Part shown: one piece after another, positions 18,071-25,264 of the stretch
How positions within the stretch are numbered: the first letter of the stretch is position 1
Layout of the letters: each line of letters begins with the position of its first letter
NCBI GenBank assembly: GCA_030372985.1
Contig: JAUCQB010000225.1
Span: 1 to 42,646, forward strand
Source of the DNA: Phycisphaerae bacterium
GTDB taxonomy: Bacteria; Planctomycetota; Phycisphaerae; UBA1845; PWPN01
Length of the DNA: 42,646 bases
Reading direction: 5' to 3'
Notes under the pieces: generated by a model
Seen by the model: only the letters and a program-made list of their open reading frames with translations
Told to the model about the DNA's origin: nothing
Databases searched by the model: none
Position numbers and translations under genes: made by a program

Positions 18071-18550
18071 CTAGAACTTCACGAACAACCAGGCGCCGTC
18101 GACTTTCGCCACGGTCGCGTGAAACACGATACCGTCGTACTCGACTTCGACATCGCCGATGCGGCGAAGGGTGTTGTCGTAGGTTCTGTCGTCCTCGGAA
18201 ACCATCATGAGTTGCGCGGACTCCAGCGCCGCCGCCAGTAGCGGCATCAATTCCGGAGTCTCCGCGAAAATCGCTTCGTACGCATCTCGCGACTCCGGCG
18301 CCACCAACTGGATCGCGGCCGGCGCGTCACGTGCGGCAAGCGCGCTCTTCATCCCCGTGATGGCGGGAGCGATCGCCGCTTGCTCCTCCGCGAGGCTCGG
18401 CAGTTCCGGAAGGTCCCAGTTCACCCCGTCGACATTGCCGTCCGGACCGCCCGCGCCATCCGGAACGCCCGGACCGTCACCACCGCCGGACGGACAACCG
18501 GAAGCCATGCAAGCCGCCACCGCACATAAGGCGAACGCTACTGATCGCAT
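18071..18550 (-). CDS. Lipoprotein of unknown function
   Basis: The product has 159 residues. The N-terminus is a lipoprotein signal with lipobox 'MASGC' (Cys 19), followed by a Gly/Pro/Asp-rich linker of about 25 residues. The mature domain is mostly helical (about 50-120) and ends in a short beta-rich part that closes 'VDGAWLFVKF', a pattern seen in small NTF2-like or DUF4878-type lipoproteins; this is only a resemblance. The ATG at 18550 has GGAGGA six bases upstream, so the start at 18595 is rejected. It is first in a two-gene operon with the phospholipase C-like gene. Confidence 0.75.
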   Translation of the reverse strand: MRSVAFALCAVAACMASGCPSGGGDGPGVPDGAGGPDGNVDGVNWDLPELPSLAEEQAAIAPAITGMKSALAARDAPAAIQLVAPESRDAYEAIFAETPELMPLLAAALESAQLMMVSEDDRTYDNTLRRIGDVEVEYDGIVFHATVAKVDGAWLFVKF

Positions 18551-18948
18551 TTCAAGTCCTCCGTGCGCGTAGGGTGCAACGCATCCCGACATCACCCAGG
18601 TTCAAGAAGTCCCACCGTGCTGTCGGCCTCTCTCGACTTGTCCTCAGATGCGGCACTGCTTTCTTCAGATACTTGATCCTACCGGAAAAGGTGTCCTTCC
18701 GGCAAGCCTGAATCGTCGTGAGGCGTCTGGTGTCATCCGCTTTCGTCGCGGGGTGGTGTGGAGGACCGCGGATGAGAACAGGAACGACAGGCAGTCTTCC
18801 GGCCCGGCTGGAGGAGGTCCGGGGGCGTTTCGAGCGATGGCGTCGGGCTCGGCAGGGCCGCTCGCGGATCCCTGAGAGTCTTGGGGAATGCCATCATTTG
18901 GAGCCGGGTGTCGTCGCTGAAAGCGCTTCCAGATGGCCAGGAACGCGG

Positions 18949-18954
18949 TATAAT
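18949..18954 (+). promoter_or_regulatory. Candidate -10 element upstream of the split tRNA
   Basis: TATAAT stands 86 bp before the tRNA 5' half in the 489-bp gap after the lipoprotein start. It would be suitable for the original tRNA gene. The -35 region (TTCCAG at 16 bp) is weak. Confidence 0.4.
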
Positions 18955-18973
18955 GACTGGCCGTCGGTTCTTA

Positions 18974-18993
18974 AGTAGTGCGCCTGCACTACT
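18974..18993. repeat. Perfect inverted repeat (8-bp arms)
   Basis: AGTAGTGC and GCACTACT flank GCCT, with outer TT/AA pairs extending the arms past one mismatch. It lies between the TATAAT element and the tRNA 5' half. No T-run follows, so a binding or recombination site is as likely as a terminator. Confidence 0.4.
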
Positions 18994-19039
18994 CAAGCCG
19001 CCGTGGCGGTTCGTGTAAGTGCTTGATATCGAAAGACTT

Positions 19040-19080
19040 GCGGGTGTAATTCAGCGGTAGAATGCCAGCGTCTCAGGCTG
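19040..19080 (+). tRNA. tRNA 5' half (Gly-type body, CTC in the loop), interrupted
   Basis: Acceptor strand GCGGGTG, D-stem ATTC/GAAT closing an AGCGGTA loop, G26 and the 5' anticodon stem CCAGC are all intact. The loop reads GTCTCAG and the 3' anticodon stem GCTG then breaks off into unrelated sequence. No T-arm follows. The missing 3' half is at 24561-24609: its acceptor strand CGCCCGC pairs with this GCGGGTG over all seven positions (one G-U). Not a functional gene as it stands. Confidence 0.75.
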
Positions 19081-19083
19081 TGC

Positions 19084-19116
19084 TTCTTAAGCGATTGTCT
19101 GACAATAACTTAAGAA
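19084..19116. repeat. 33-bp near-perfect palindrome at the tRNA break
   Basis: TTCTTAAG...CTTAAGAA forms the outer arms and ATTGTC-T-GACAAT the inner arms, with a two-base mismatch (CG against AA) between them. It starts four bases after tRNA similarity ends, so it belongs to the inserted side of the junction. Candidate recombinase-binding site. Confidence 0.5.
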
Positions 19117-19161
19117 TCGCTGACTGGCGCTCTTCTGGCGGTTCGGCGAGAATCCACCGCG

Positions 19162-19278
19162 TTTCTCATCGCATGGGCGGTCGTTGGTCATCTGGATCAG
19201 CGAACCACGCGGCGGCACATCCACTTCATGCCGAAAGATAAGCGGGCCACGGTGGAGTCGATTCCGGTTGTCTTTTGA
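19162..19278 (+). pseudogene. Integrase 3'-end repeat, copy 1 (longest)
   Basis: In frame this reads 'VVGHLDQRTTRRHIHFMPK' and onward to 'ATVESIPVVF' and TGA. It is the end of a tyrosine recombinase, covering the GHxDxRTTxR-Y-H segment; the catalytic Tyr position is His here. The last 60 bp (19219-19278) recur at 21018, 21926 and 27884. No upstream integrase body is present. This copy is 80 bp downstream of the tRNA 5' half and 43 bp upstream of the M28 peptidase gene. Confidence 0.7.
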
Positions 19279-19321
19279 TCGTGGGTTTTTATACGTGAAG
19301 ACGAGGTGGAGGAGTATAGAT

Positions 19322-20983
19322 ATGCTGTCGCCTGCGTTTTGTAGTGTTGCACTCCTTTGGATGATCGCATCGGCAACGGGTGGCGAGACGAACCCAGGCC
19401 GCATCGGCATGGAAGAGGCCACCGAGCGGATCTGGCCGGAAGCCGTCCGAGCGCATCTCGAATTCCTTGCGGACGACCTTCTGGAGGGCCGAGGCACGGG
19501 CTCACGCGGACACAAGCTGGCGGTGAAGTACCTCCGCGCACAGTGCGAAGCCTCGGGTTTGCGCGGCGCTGCGGAAGGCGGGAGTTTCTTTCAGAGGGTG
19601 CCCCTCGTTCGGGCCACGGTTGAGGAGAAGGTAACGACGTTCGAAGTTAAAGCCGCCGATGGTACGAAACGTCTCGTTTACGGCACGGACTTCGTGGCAC
19701 TTGACACACATCGGGACACGGAAGCAGGCGTTTCAGCCGGGGTCGTCTTTGCAGGTTTCGGGGTGACCGCTCCAGAACAGGGATATGACGACTATGCCGG
19801 ACTCGACGTGACGGGGAAGATCGTCGCGATGTTCGGGCCGGAAGCGCCGTCTTCGTTTCCCCCGGCCGTGCGGGCCTATTACTCGGACGGCGACGTGAAG
19901 CGAGCCAACGCGGTGGCACACGGAGCCATCGGTCTGCTCGGCATCCTATCGCCAGCCGCCGAGAAACGTCTGCCCTGGGCCCTCTTTCTCCGGCAGGTGC
20001 GATTCAACTCGCTGCGCTGGCTCGATGCCAACGGTCAGCCGGGGGGGCTCGGTGACTCCCTGAAGATCTCCGGGCTTCTCAACCGCTCGGGTGCCGAGGT
20101 ACTTTTCTCCGGTGAGAGACCTACGCTCGGCGAGGTGTTCGCGGGCGCGGAGAAGGGCGCGCCGCCGCGATTCGTTTTGTCGAAGAGCGTTGCGGTCAAG
20201 TTCCGCAGCCGCCATGAGAAGGTCGAAAGCGACAACGTCGTGGCGGTGCTGGAGGGCTCCGATCCGGTTCTCAAACGCGAATACGTCCTGTACTCCACGC
20301 ACGTAGACCACCTGGGGATCGCGGACGCCGTGGATGGAGACTCGATCTACAACGGTGCGATGGACAATGCGGGGGGCTGTGCGGTTCTTCTGGAGGTGGC
20401 TCGGGCGTTTGGCGCTCTGCACGAGCGGCCCAGACGAAGCGTCATCTTCCTGTTTGTGACCGCTGAAGAGGCGGGGTTCCTCGGCTCCGATTACTTTGCC
20501 TGCCATCCCACCGTCCCGAGGGGACAGATCGTGGCCGACATCAACTTCGACGGAGCCACAACACTCACGCCGGTCAGCGATGTGGTGGCCTTCGGGTCAG
20601 AGCACTCTTCACTTCGGACTGCAATCCAACGTGCTGCCAACCGGATTGGATTCACGGTGAGCCCCGACCCTTTGCCCGAGGAAGGCATATTCGTTCGGAG
20701 CGATCAGTTCTCTTTCGTGAAGAAGGGGACTCCCGCGACCATGCTCGCTCTTGGATTCAAGAGCACCCGGCCCGGAGTGGACGCGCTCGCAGTCTGGAAA
20801 CAGTGGCTGGTCACGGTTTACCATTCGCCAAAGGACGATATGACTCAGCCGATCTGCTATGAGAGCAGCGCGCAACTCGCCCGGTTTGCGTTTCGCCTTG
20901 GTCACGCGATTGCGATGGAGACCGAGCGTCCTCGCTGGAATGACGGCGACTTCTTTGGCAAGAAGTTCGGGGCACACCGATGA
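19322..20983 (+). CDS. Exported M28-family zinc aminopeptidase
   Basis: M28 peptidases remove N-terminal residues using two zinc ions. The 553-residue product has a signal peptide (1-22), a region with a PA-like inserted domain (about 110-290) and the catalytic core. Ligands and catalytic residues are all visible: 'STHVDHLGI' (His, Asp near 326-328), 'GAMDNAGG' (Asp near 347), 'TAEEAGFLGS' (Glu-Glu near 381), 'ADINFDG' and 'YHSPKDD' (His near 500). The ATG at 19322 has AGGTGGAGGAG about nine bases upstream; the upstream start at 19184 reads through the integrase-derived repeat. The protein ends 'GDFFGKKFG', the family's natural end. Its TGA is directly followed by integrase-3'-end copy 2, so the gene sits exactly between two repeats. 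Confidence 0.92.
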   Translation: MLSPAFCSVALLWMIASATGGETNPGRIGMEEATERIWPEAVRAHLEFLADDLLEGRGTGSRGHKLAVKYLRAQCEASGLRGAAEGGSFFQRVPLVRATVEEKVTTFEVKAADGTKRLVYGTDFVALDTHRDTEAGVSAGVVFAGFGVTAPEQGYDDYAGLDVTGKIVAMFGPEAPSSFPPAVRAYYSDGDVKRANAVAHGAIGLLGILSPAAEKRLPWALFLRQVRFNSLRWLDANGQPGGLGDSLKISGLLNRSGAEVLFSGERPTLGEVFAGAEKGAPPRFVLSKSVAVKFRSRHEKVESDNVVAVLEGSDPVLKREYVLYSTHVDHLGIADAVDGDSIYNGAMDNAGGCAVLLEVARAFGALHERPRRSVIFLFVTAEEAGFLGSDYFACHPTVPRGQIVADINFDGATTLTPVSDVVAFGSEHSSLRTAIQRAANRIGFTVSPDPLPEEGIFVRSDQFSFVKKGTPATMLALGFKSTRPGVDALAVWKQWLVTVYHSPKDDMTQPICYESSAQLARFAFRLGHAIAMETERPRWNDGDFFGKKFGAHR

Positions 20984-21077
20984 TCGGTGGCAGAGCCCGA
21001 AGACCACGCAACGGTACATCCACTTCATGCCGAAGGACAAACGTGCCACGGTGGAGTCGATACCGTTTGAGTTCTGA
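20984..21077 (+). pseudogene. Integrase 3'-end repeat, copy 2 (keeps catalytic Tyr)
   Basis: The frame reads 'SPKTTQRYIHFMPKDK', then 'RATVESIPFEF' and TGA. 'TTQRY' is the standard context of the nucleophilic tyrosine in tyrosine recombinases. Similarity begins within a few bases of the M28 stop codon. The 60-bp core is 21018-21077. Confidence 0.75.
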
Positions 21078-21170
21078 GGCGGACTTGCTCACGCCGCCCC
21101 AGAACGCGCAACTTGTGGCGGTCTTGCCCCGACCTCCAACAAAGGGTTCCGCCAATGAGGTGGGGCGCTG

Positions 21171-21176
21171 TATAAT
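21171..21176 (+). promoter_or_regulatory. Candidate -10 element for the PEP-CTERM gene
   Basis: TATAAT lies 150 bp before the ATG at 21321, after repeat copy 2. The -35 region is poor. The unit between copies 2 and 3 therefore seems to carry its own promoter. Confidence 0.4.
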
Positions 21177-21320
21177 GGTCTCAGACGGACTCGATGCTGT
21201 AGTGGGGGAAGGTCATCTGATAAACACGGGACCGAAAGCATCGCCTCGCCTTCTCTCCAGAAGGATTCGGCGGGGGCAAGGCAACGCGTTCGGATCCGGC
21301 GTGGGAACAGGAGGAGGAAA

Positions 21321-21926
21321 ATGCGAAACAGAAGGCTCCTCTCGGGCATCGTGGTGTTACTGGCCTTTGACGCGGTTGACGCGGCTTTGGCTGTGATCGG
21401 CGGCTCCCCGGTCGCTCCGCCGCCGTTCTGGGCCACGTCGTTCTGGGGCGTGACGCCCCACATCGACCGTGCTTTTCCCTTTACGGTTCCTGCCGGAGGG
21501 CCGTTTCTGGTGGAGCAGTCCCAGGTCGCGCTCTACCATTACGCGAACTTGGCAGGTGACCGGGCCACCTTCACGATTAACACTGACAGCGGTGGCGTTC
21601 CAGGCACCTCGTTGGCCACGTTTGAGGTGACGGGAATCTCCACCACCGCGCAGGTTATGACCGCGCCGCCACAGGAAAGCGTAGCGCTGGAATCCGGCTT
21701 CACCTACTGGTTCGTCGGCAGGACGCCGTACGGCCAAGTCAACTGGAATCTCGGCGACAACACGTTTGGCACGGCCGCCTACCGAGTGGACGGCGGCGCT
21801 TGGACGCTTCTCCTCAACACTAACGTTTCGGCATTTGCTATTTTGGGATCGCCGGTGCCCGAGCCTGCCACGCTCTCGCTGTTTGCCCTCGACGGTTTGG
21901 CAGTGCTGCGATACAGGCGGCGATAA
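21321..21926 (+). CDS. PEP-CTERM sorted exported protein, choice-of-anchor type
   Basis: The 201-residue product has a signal peptide (1-22) and a single beta-rich domain (about 30-170; 'FTVPAGGPFLVEQSQVALYH' to 'SGFTYWFVG'), like the 'choice-of-anchor' domains found on sorted surface proteins. It ends with the PEP-CTERM signal: 'VPEPATLSLFALDGLAVLRY' plus three Arg. Such proteins are cut and anchored or released by exosortase, which is not encoded in this window. GGAGGA precedes the ATG at seven bases. The TAA stop shares its last base with the first base of integrase-3'-end copy 3, so the gene ends exactly at the repeat. Confidence 0.87.
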   Translation: MRNRRLLSGIVVLLAFDAVDAALAVIGGSPVAPPPFWATSFWGVTPHIDRAFPFTVPAGGPFLVEQSQVALYHYANLAGDRATFTINTDSGGVPGTSLATFEVTGISTTAQVMTAPPQESVALESGFTYWFVGRTPYGQVNWNLGDNTFGTAAYRVDGGAWTLLLNTNVSAFAILGSPVPEPATLSLFALDGLAVLRYRRR

Positions 21927-21985
21927 TCCACTTCATGCCGAAGGACAAGCGGGCCACGGTGGAGTCGATACCCTTCGAGTTCTGA
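21926..21985 (+). pseudogene. Integrase 3'-end repeat, copy 3 (60-bp core only)
   Basis: The core encodes 'IHFMPKDKRATVESIPFEF' and TGA. Similarity to the other copies starts at the ATC codon that overlaps the PEP-CTERM stop. TACAAT at 21992-21997 just after it may be the -10 of the next gene. Confidence 0.75.
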
Positions 21986-22064
21986 GCGGTGTACAATGGC
22001 CCAACATGGCCCGGCGGCGTAACCGGGTGAGGCCCAATGGCAAATCTCGGCTGGGACATCTGGG

Positions 22065-24347
22065 ATGAGAGTTTTTTCTCTTTGGGCGGTATCTGTACTG
22101 ATGGCGGAATCACTGCCGGCCTTGGATTTGGTCAAAGATGGCAAGCCCGTAGTGGTGATCGTCTGCGACGCCAATCCTACCTACCCGAGCGGCGGCGCGG
22201 GCAAAAAACGAGAACGCAACGCTGAGGACGCAAACCGGGGCGAGGCCCAAGCTGCATCCGTCCTTGTCGAATGGATCAAGAAGATGACTGGTGCGGAAGT
22301 GCCCGTAGTCAGTCAGGCTACGGAAGCCCAAGCCGCTATTTGGGTGGGGCGGGCGGCCATTCGAGCGGGCCTTAGACTGGATGATCTCGAAAACCCCAGT
22401 CGGGAGGGATTGCGGATTGTGTCGGATGGGCGGCGTGTATTACTCGCGGGGCAAAACGATACCGCCACGGTAAAGGCCGCGTGCCGCTTTCTGGAGGAGC
22501 TCGGTTGCCGCTATTTCATGGACGGCCCGCTGGGCGAGGTGTATCCACGCACCCGCCACCTGTCTGTGGACCGTCTGGCTATCGCCGAGAAGCCGGGACT
22601 GCGAATGCGCAATCCCAAAGGCCCCAGTTGGAGCGGCGAATTGTGGAAGATCTGGAACGGGGCCGGCGGCGAGGCTTTCAACCACGCCCATGCCTGGGGC
22701 CGGTATGTCCAGCCGGAGCTCTTCCACGAGCACCCCGAGTATTTCGCCATGGATGCCCAAGGCCAGCGCAAGCCCGGCCAGTGGCTCTGCACATCCAACC
22801 CGGAGCTTCGCCGGTACTTCGCACGTCGGGTGATTGAGGTCATTCGCGCCGGCACACGCCATCCCTCCATCTCGCCGCCTGACGGCCGGGGTTATTGTCA
22901 GTGCCCCGCCTGCCGTGCGCAGGACGATCCTCACATTCTCGAACCCTCCAGCGGCACGGTCTCCGTGTCCAAACGGTACACCGATTTCCTTGACGCGGTG
23001 GCACGGCTGGTCGCCCGTGAATGTCCCGACTCGGTGCTGAGTTTCTACTGCTATGCCGACTACACCCAGCCGCCGGCGCTGGGCCGCAAGCTCTCGCCCA
23101 ATCTATGCCCGGTCATCGCTCCGATCCGCTATTGCCGCCTGCATCCGATCGGAGACCCCGGCTGCCCCGGCCGCCTGCAACAGGTCGAGATGATCGAGGG
23201 CTGGCGACAGGAAGCGGAACGGTTCGGATATTACAATTACATGTACAATCTGGCGGACGGCACGCTGCCGTTCTTCAAATTCACCGCTTGCCAAAAGGAG
23301 TTCCCATACTTGGCCTCTCGCGGCCTGGAAGTCATGACGCTGGAGGTACTGTCTAACTGGCATGTTTACGGCCCGCACATCTATCTGGGGTTGCGGTTGG
23401 CCTATGCACCGGACGCCGATGCCGAGGCGATCATGGAAGATTACTGGCAGAAGTTTTACGGCCCGAACGCCGCGCCTTTCATGAAAGCCTACTGGATGAG
23501 TCTTGACGCGGCCACACTGCGTCTGAAGACCCACGCCGGCGGGTTCTATGGATTGCGGGAAATCTATACGCCCGAGTTCCTGCACGCGTGCGGCGAACGG
23601 TTGCGCCAGGCCGCCCAGGCGGCCCAAAGCGATCTCGTGCTGGCCGAACGGGTGGCGCTGCATACCGAAGGCTGGAAAAACGCGGTAGCCATGAGGGAAA
23701 TCGAGGAGGCAACGGCCCAAGGCGATTTCACCCGGGCGCAGTCGGTTTATGAACGAATGATCGAAAGGTTACGAACTCTCGCCGCCAAACGCTGGGCGAA
23801 CGCGGAGTACGCCACCGCCTACCTTGAACGTTTTCTGGGCAAGACTCTTCAGGCGGCCGCGCGGGCGACTCAACCTCCCAGCAGGGTACTGCAAGTGCTG
23901 CCCGACACCTGGCGAGTTTCCGACGATGAACACGACCAGGGAACGGCCAAAGGCTGGTATGCCGAGTCTCTCGACGACTCCCAATGGCAAGTCGTTTCGG
24001 CCTACACACGCACCCTTAGCTCGCAGGGGCACAACGCCACCACGATCCTCTGGTATCGCAACAACTTTGCGGTCCCGGAAAAACATGAAGGGCTGTTTCT
24101 GGCCTTCCTGGAAGCGGACGGATTGGCCGAAGTCTATGTGAATGGCCGGAAGCTGGAACCGACGGTGGACGGGCGGAAAACAGCGGACAGCCTGGCACCC
24201 AAACGGGTGTTCTTCGAGGTGGACGCGACGATGGCGGTCAAACCGGGCAACAACCTGCTGGCGGTGCGGGTGGATAACCGGAAGATCACCGAGCTGTTCC
24301 TGGGCGGAATCCTGCGACCTGTCATCTTGATTGAACGGCCCGTGTAG
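22065..24347 (+). CDS. DUF4838 (alpha-glucuronidase-like fold) exported glycosidase-like protein
   Basis: The 760-residue product has a probable signal peptide (1-18). An N-terminal alpha-glucuronidase-type domain follows (about 25-165, 'AAIWVGRAAIR' to 'RYFMDGPLGEVYP'), then the DUF4838 region (about 200-470) with 'NHAHAWGRYVQPELFHEHPE', 'WLCTSNPE' and a zinc-ribbon-like 'YCQCPACRAQ'. DUF4838 proteins belong to TIM-barrel glycosidase-like families from polysaccharide-degrading bacteria; no substrate is established. The C-terminus (about 610-755) is a beta-galactosidase-type jelly roll ('WYRNNFAVPEKHEG' to 'NNLLAVRVDN'). It stands alone between integrase-3'-end copies 3 and 4. The ribosome site is weak; an in-frame ATG at 22101 is possible but would lose the signal. 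Confidence 0.82.
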   Translation: MRVFSLWAVSVLMAESLPALDLVKDGKPVVVIVCDANPTYPSGGAGKKRERNAEDANRGEAQAASVLVEWIKKMTGAEVPVVSQATEAQAAIWVGRAAIRAGLRLDDLENPSREGLRIVSDGRRVLLAGQNDTATVKAACRFLEELGCRYFMDGPLGEVYPRTRHLSVDRLAIAEKPGLRMRNPKGPSWSGELWKIWNGAGGEAFNHAHAWGRYVQPELFHEHPEYFAMDAQGQRKPGQWLCTSNPELRRYFARRVIEVIRAGTRHPSISPPDGRGYCQCPACRAQDDPHILEPSSGTVSVSKRYTDFLDAVARLVARECPDSVLSFYCYADYTQPPALGRKLSPNLCPVIAPIRYCRLHPIGDPGCPGRLQQVEMIEGWRQEAERFGYYNYMYNLADGTLPFFKFTACQKEFPYLASRGLEVMTLEVLSNWHVYGPHIYLGLRLAYAPDADAEAIMEDYWQKFYGPNAAPFMKAYWMSLDAATLRLKTHAGGFYGLREIYTPEFLHACGERLRQAAQAAQSDLVLAERVALHTEGWKNAVAMREIEEATAQGDFTRAQSVYERMIERLRTLAAKRWANAEYATAYLERFLGKTLQAAARATQPPSRVLQVLPDTWRVSDDEHDQGTAKGWYAESLDDSQWQVVSAYTRTLSSQGHNATTILWYRNNFAVPEKHEGLFLAFLEADGLAEVYVNGRKLEPTVDGRKTADSLAPKRVFFEVDATMAVKPGNNLLAVRVDNRKITELFLGGILRPVILIERPV

Positions 24348-24485
24348 CGCGACCGCCTGTCTTCAGCGTCATGTTCTGGAACCACTCGCCGCGCCTGCTC
24401 ACGCCCGCCGTCGCGACGCCGAGTTTCTTGTTGGTCTGATAGCTCCGAGCGCACTAACCGGCACTCAGAAGCAGTGCCCTTGCGT

Positions 24486-24504
24486 CACCGGTTACCATCC
24501 GGTG
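24486..24504. repeat. Inverted repeat with 6-bp arms after the DUF4838 gene
   Basis: CACCGG and CCGGTG flank TTACCAT. It lies 139 bp after the stop, between the gene and the tRNA 3' half. No T-run follows. Confidence 0.3.
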
Positions 24505-24560
24505 GCCGAACTTAACCTGCCCGGCGACAGCCTGATCACCGCTCCGAGTCATCTCCGAAG

Positions 24561-24609
24561 TGCCAGCTTCTCAAGCTGGACGTCGTGGGTTCGAATCCCA
24601 TCGCCCGCT
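24561..24609 (+). tRNA. tRNA 3' half (anticodon arm, T-arm, acceptor strand), interrupted
   Basis: The anticodon arm CCAGC-TTCTCAA-GCTGG is perfect and reads CTC at 34-36. The variable loop has five bases, the T-arm is GTGGG-TTCGAAT-CCCAT, the acceptor strand CGCCCGC and discriminator T. No D-arm or 5' acceptor precedes it. The U73 discriminator and the GCGGG/CCCGC acceptor are typical of tRNA-Gly, while the anticodon would read Glu codon GAG. It pairs with the 5' half at 19040-19080. Confidence 0.75.
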
Positions 24610-24622
24610 TTAAACCCCTATA

Positions 24623-24652
24623 AAACCATCACTTAAACCAAAGTGACGGTTT
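24623..24652 (+). terminator. Intrinsic terminator after the tRNA 3' half
   Basis: A 12-bp stem (AAACCATCACTT against AAGTGACGGTTT, one mismatch) closes a six-base loop and is followed by a pyrimidine-rich CTCTTT tail. It is 13 bp past the tRNA end and probably ended the original tRNA transcript. Confidence 0.65.
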
Positions 24653-24731
24653 CTCTTTGCTCCTGCTGGGCGAGGAAAAGTCGTCTCTTTTCGTCGCTGT
24701 AAGTCCTTTTGTGGCGCTATCTGTCACTACC

Positions 24732-24752
24732 AACCGCCAGTGAACCGCCAGT
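24732..24752. repeat. Two tandem 10-bp direct repeats
   Basis: AACCGCCAGT occurs at 24732-24741 and 24743-24752, an 11-bp period, so both face the same side of the helix. They lie about 120 bp outside the tRNA 3' half. This is the size and position expected of integrase arm-type sites, but the role is inferred. Confidence 0.4.
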
Positions 24753-24783
24753 AACCAGATGGTGGTCATCCATGCGCTGGCAC

Positions 24784-24990
24784 TCAGTCGTTCGTGAGCC
24801 CGCATGCCTTGGCGATGGCAGGCCGGAGCTGCTCAAAATCCACCGGCTTCGTCAAATGCGCGGCAAAGCCCGCTTCGCTGCTGCGCTCCACATCCGCCTG
24901 CTGCCCGTAACCGGTGACCGCGATGCCCGGCAGCGTCTGACCCCGTTCGCGCAATTGCCGCATCAGCTCTAACCCGTTCCCATCTGGCAA
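24784..24990 (-). pseudogene. Response-regulator receiver domain fragment
   Basis: The 68 codons match the C-terminal half of a CheY-like receiver: 'LPDGNGLELMRQLRERG' is the loop just after the phosphorylated Asp, 'GIAVTGYGQQADVERSSEAG' holds the conserved Thr/Ser-position region, and 'AAHLTKPVDFEQL' has the conserved Lys-Pro. The N-terminal half, including the acceptor Asp codon, is missing or out of frame: a stop lies three codons upstream. Likely the remnant of a hybrid histidine kinase gene cut by insertion or deletion near the tRNA site. Confidence 0.65.
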
Positions 24991-25042
24991 CCCCAGTCAA
25001 GGGAATCAGCCCGAAGCTTCACGACAGTAGAATGTCGAATCC

Positions 25043-25059
25043 TCCACGCGGAGCGTGGA
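25043..25059. repeat. Inverted repeat with 7-bp arms
   Basis: TCCACGC and GCGTGGA flank GGA, in the 274-bp gap before the nucleoside hydrolase fusion gene. Function unknown. Confidence 0.3.
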
Positions 25060-25165
25060 CGCTGTCTTGCCTTGCCGAGCGAACTCTATCACATCGGTCC
25101 CGATTCTGGCGAACCAGCCACGGAAGAGCGGATCGACACTCAAATTCGCACATTGCGCGCCCACC

Positions 25166-25194
25166 TTGTGTTCCGTTTGCCTGTTTGATACACT
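25166..25194 (+). promoter_or_regulatory. Candidate promoter of the nucleoside hydrolase fusion gene
   Basis: TTGTGT and TACACT are separated by exactly 17 bp and end 70 bp before the ATG. Both hexamers are imperfect. Confidence 0.35.
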
Positions 25195-25264
25195 GGTCTG
25201 GAAACCAAGCAGAGGTCGTCATGCTACGTGCTGCTTCTCTGCCAATTGAGACCCCGAACGTCAA

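Noticed and set aside
17074..18210. 378-codon plus-strand frame
   Set aside because: Antisense of the phospholipase C-like gene and the lipoprotein gene; no domain.
19040..24609. Group I intron in a tRNA anticodon loop
   Set aside because: 5.5 kb with several unrelated intact genes and a direct repeat of the anticodon arm fits site-specific insertion, not an intron; no intron core was seen.
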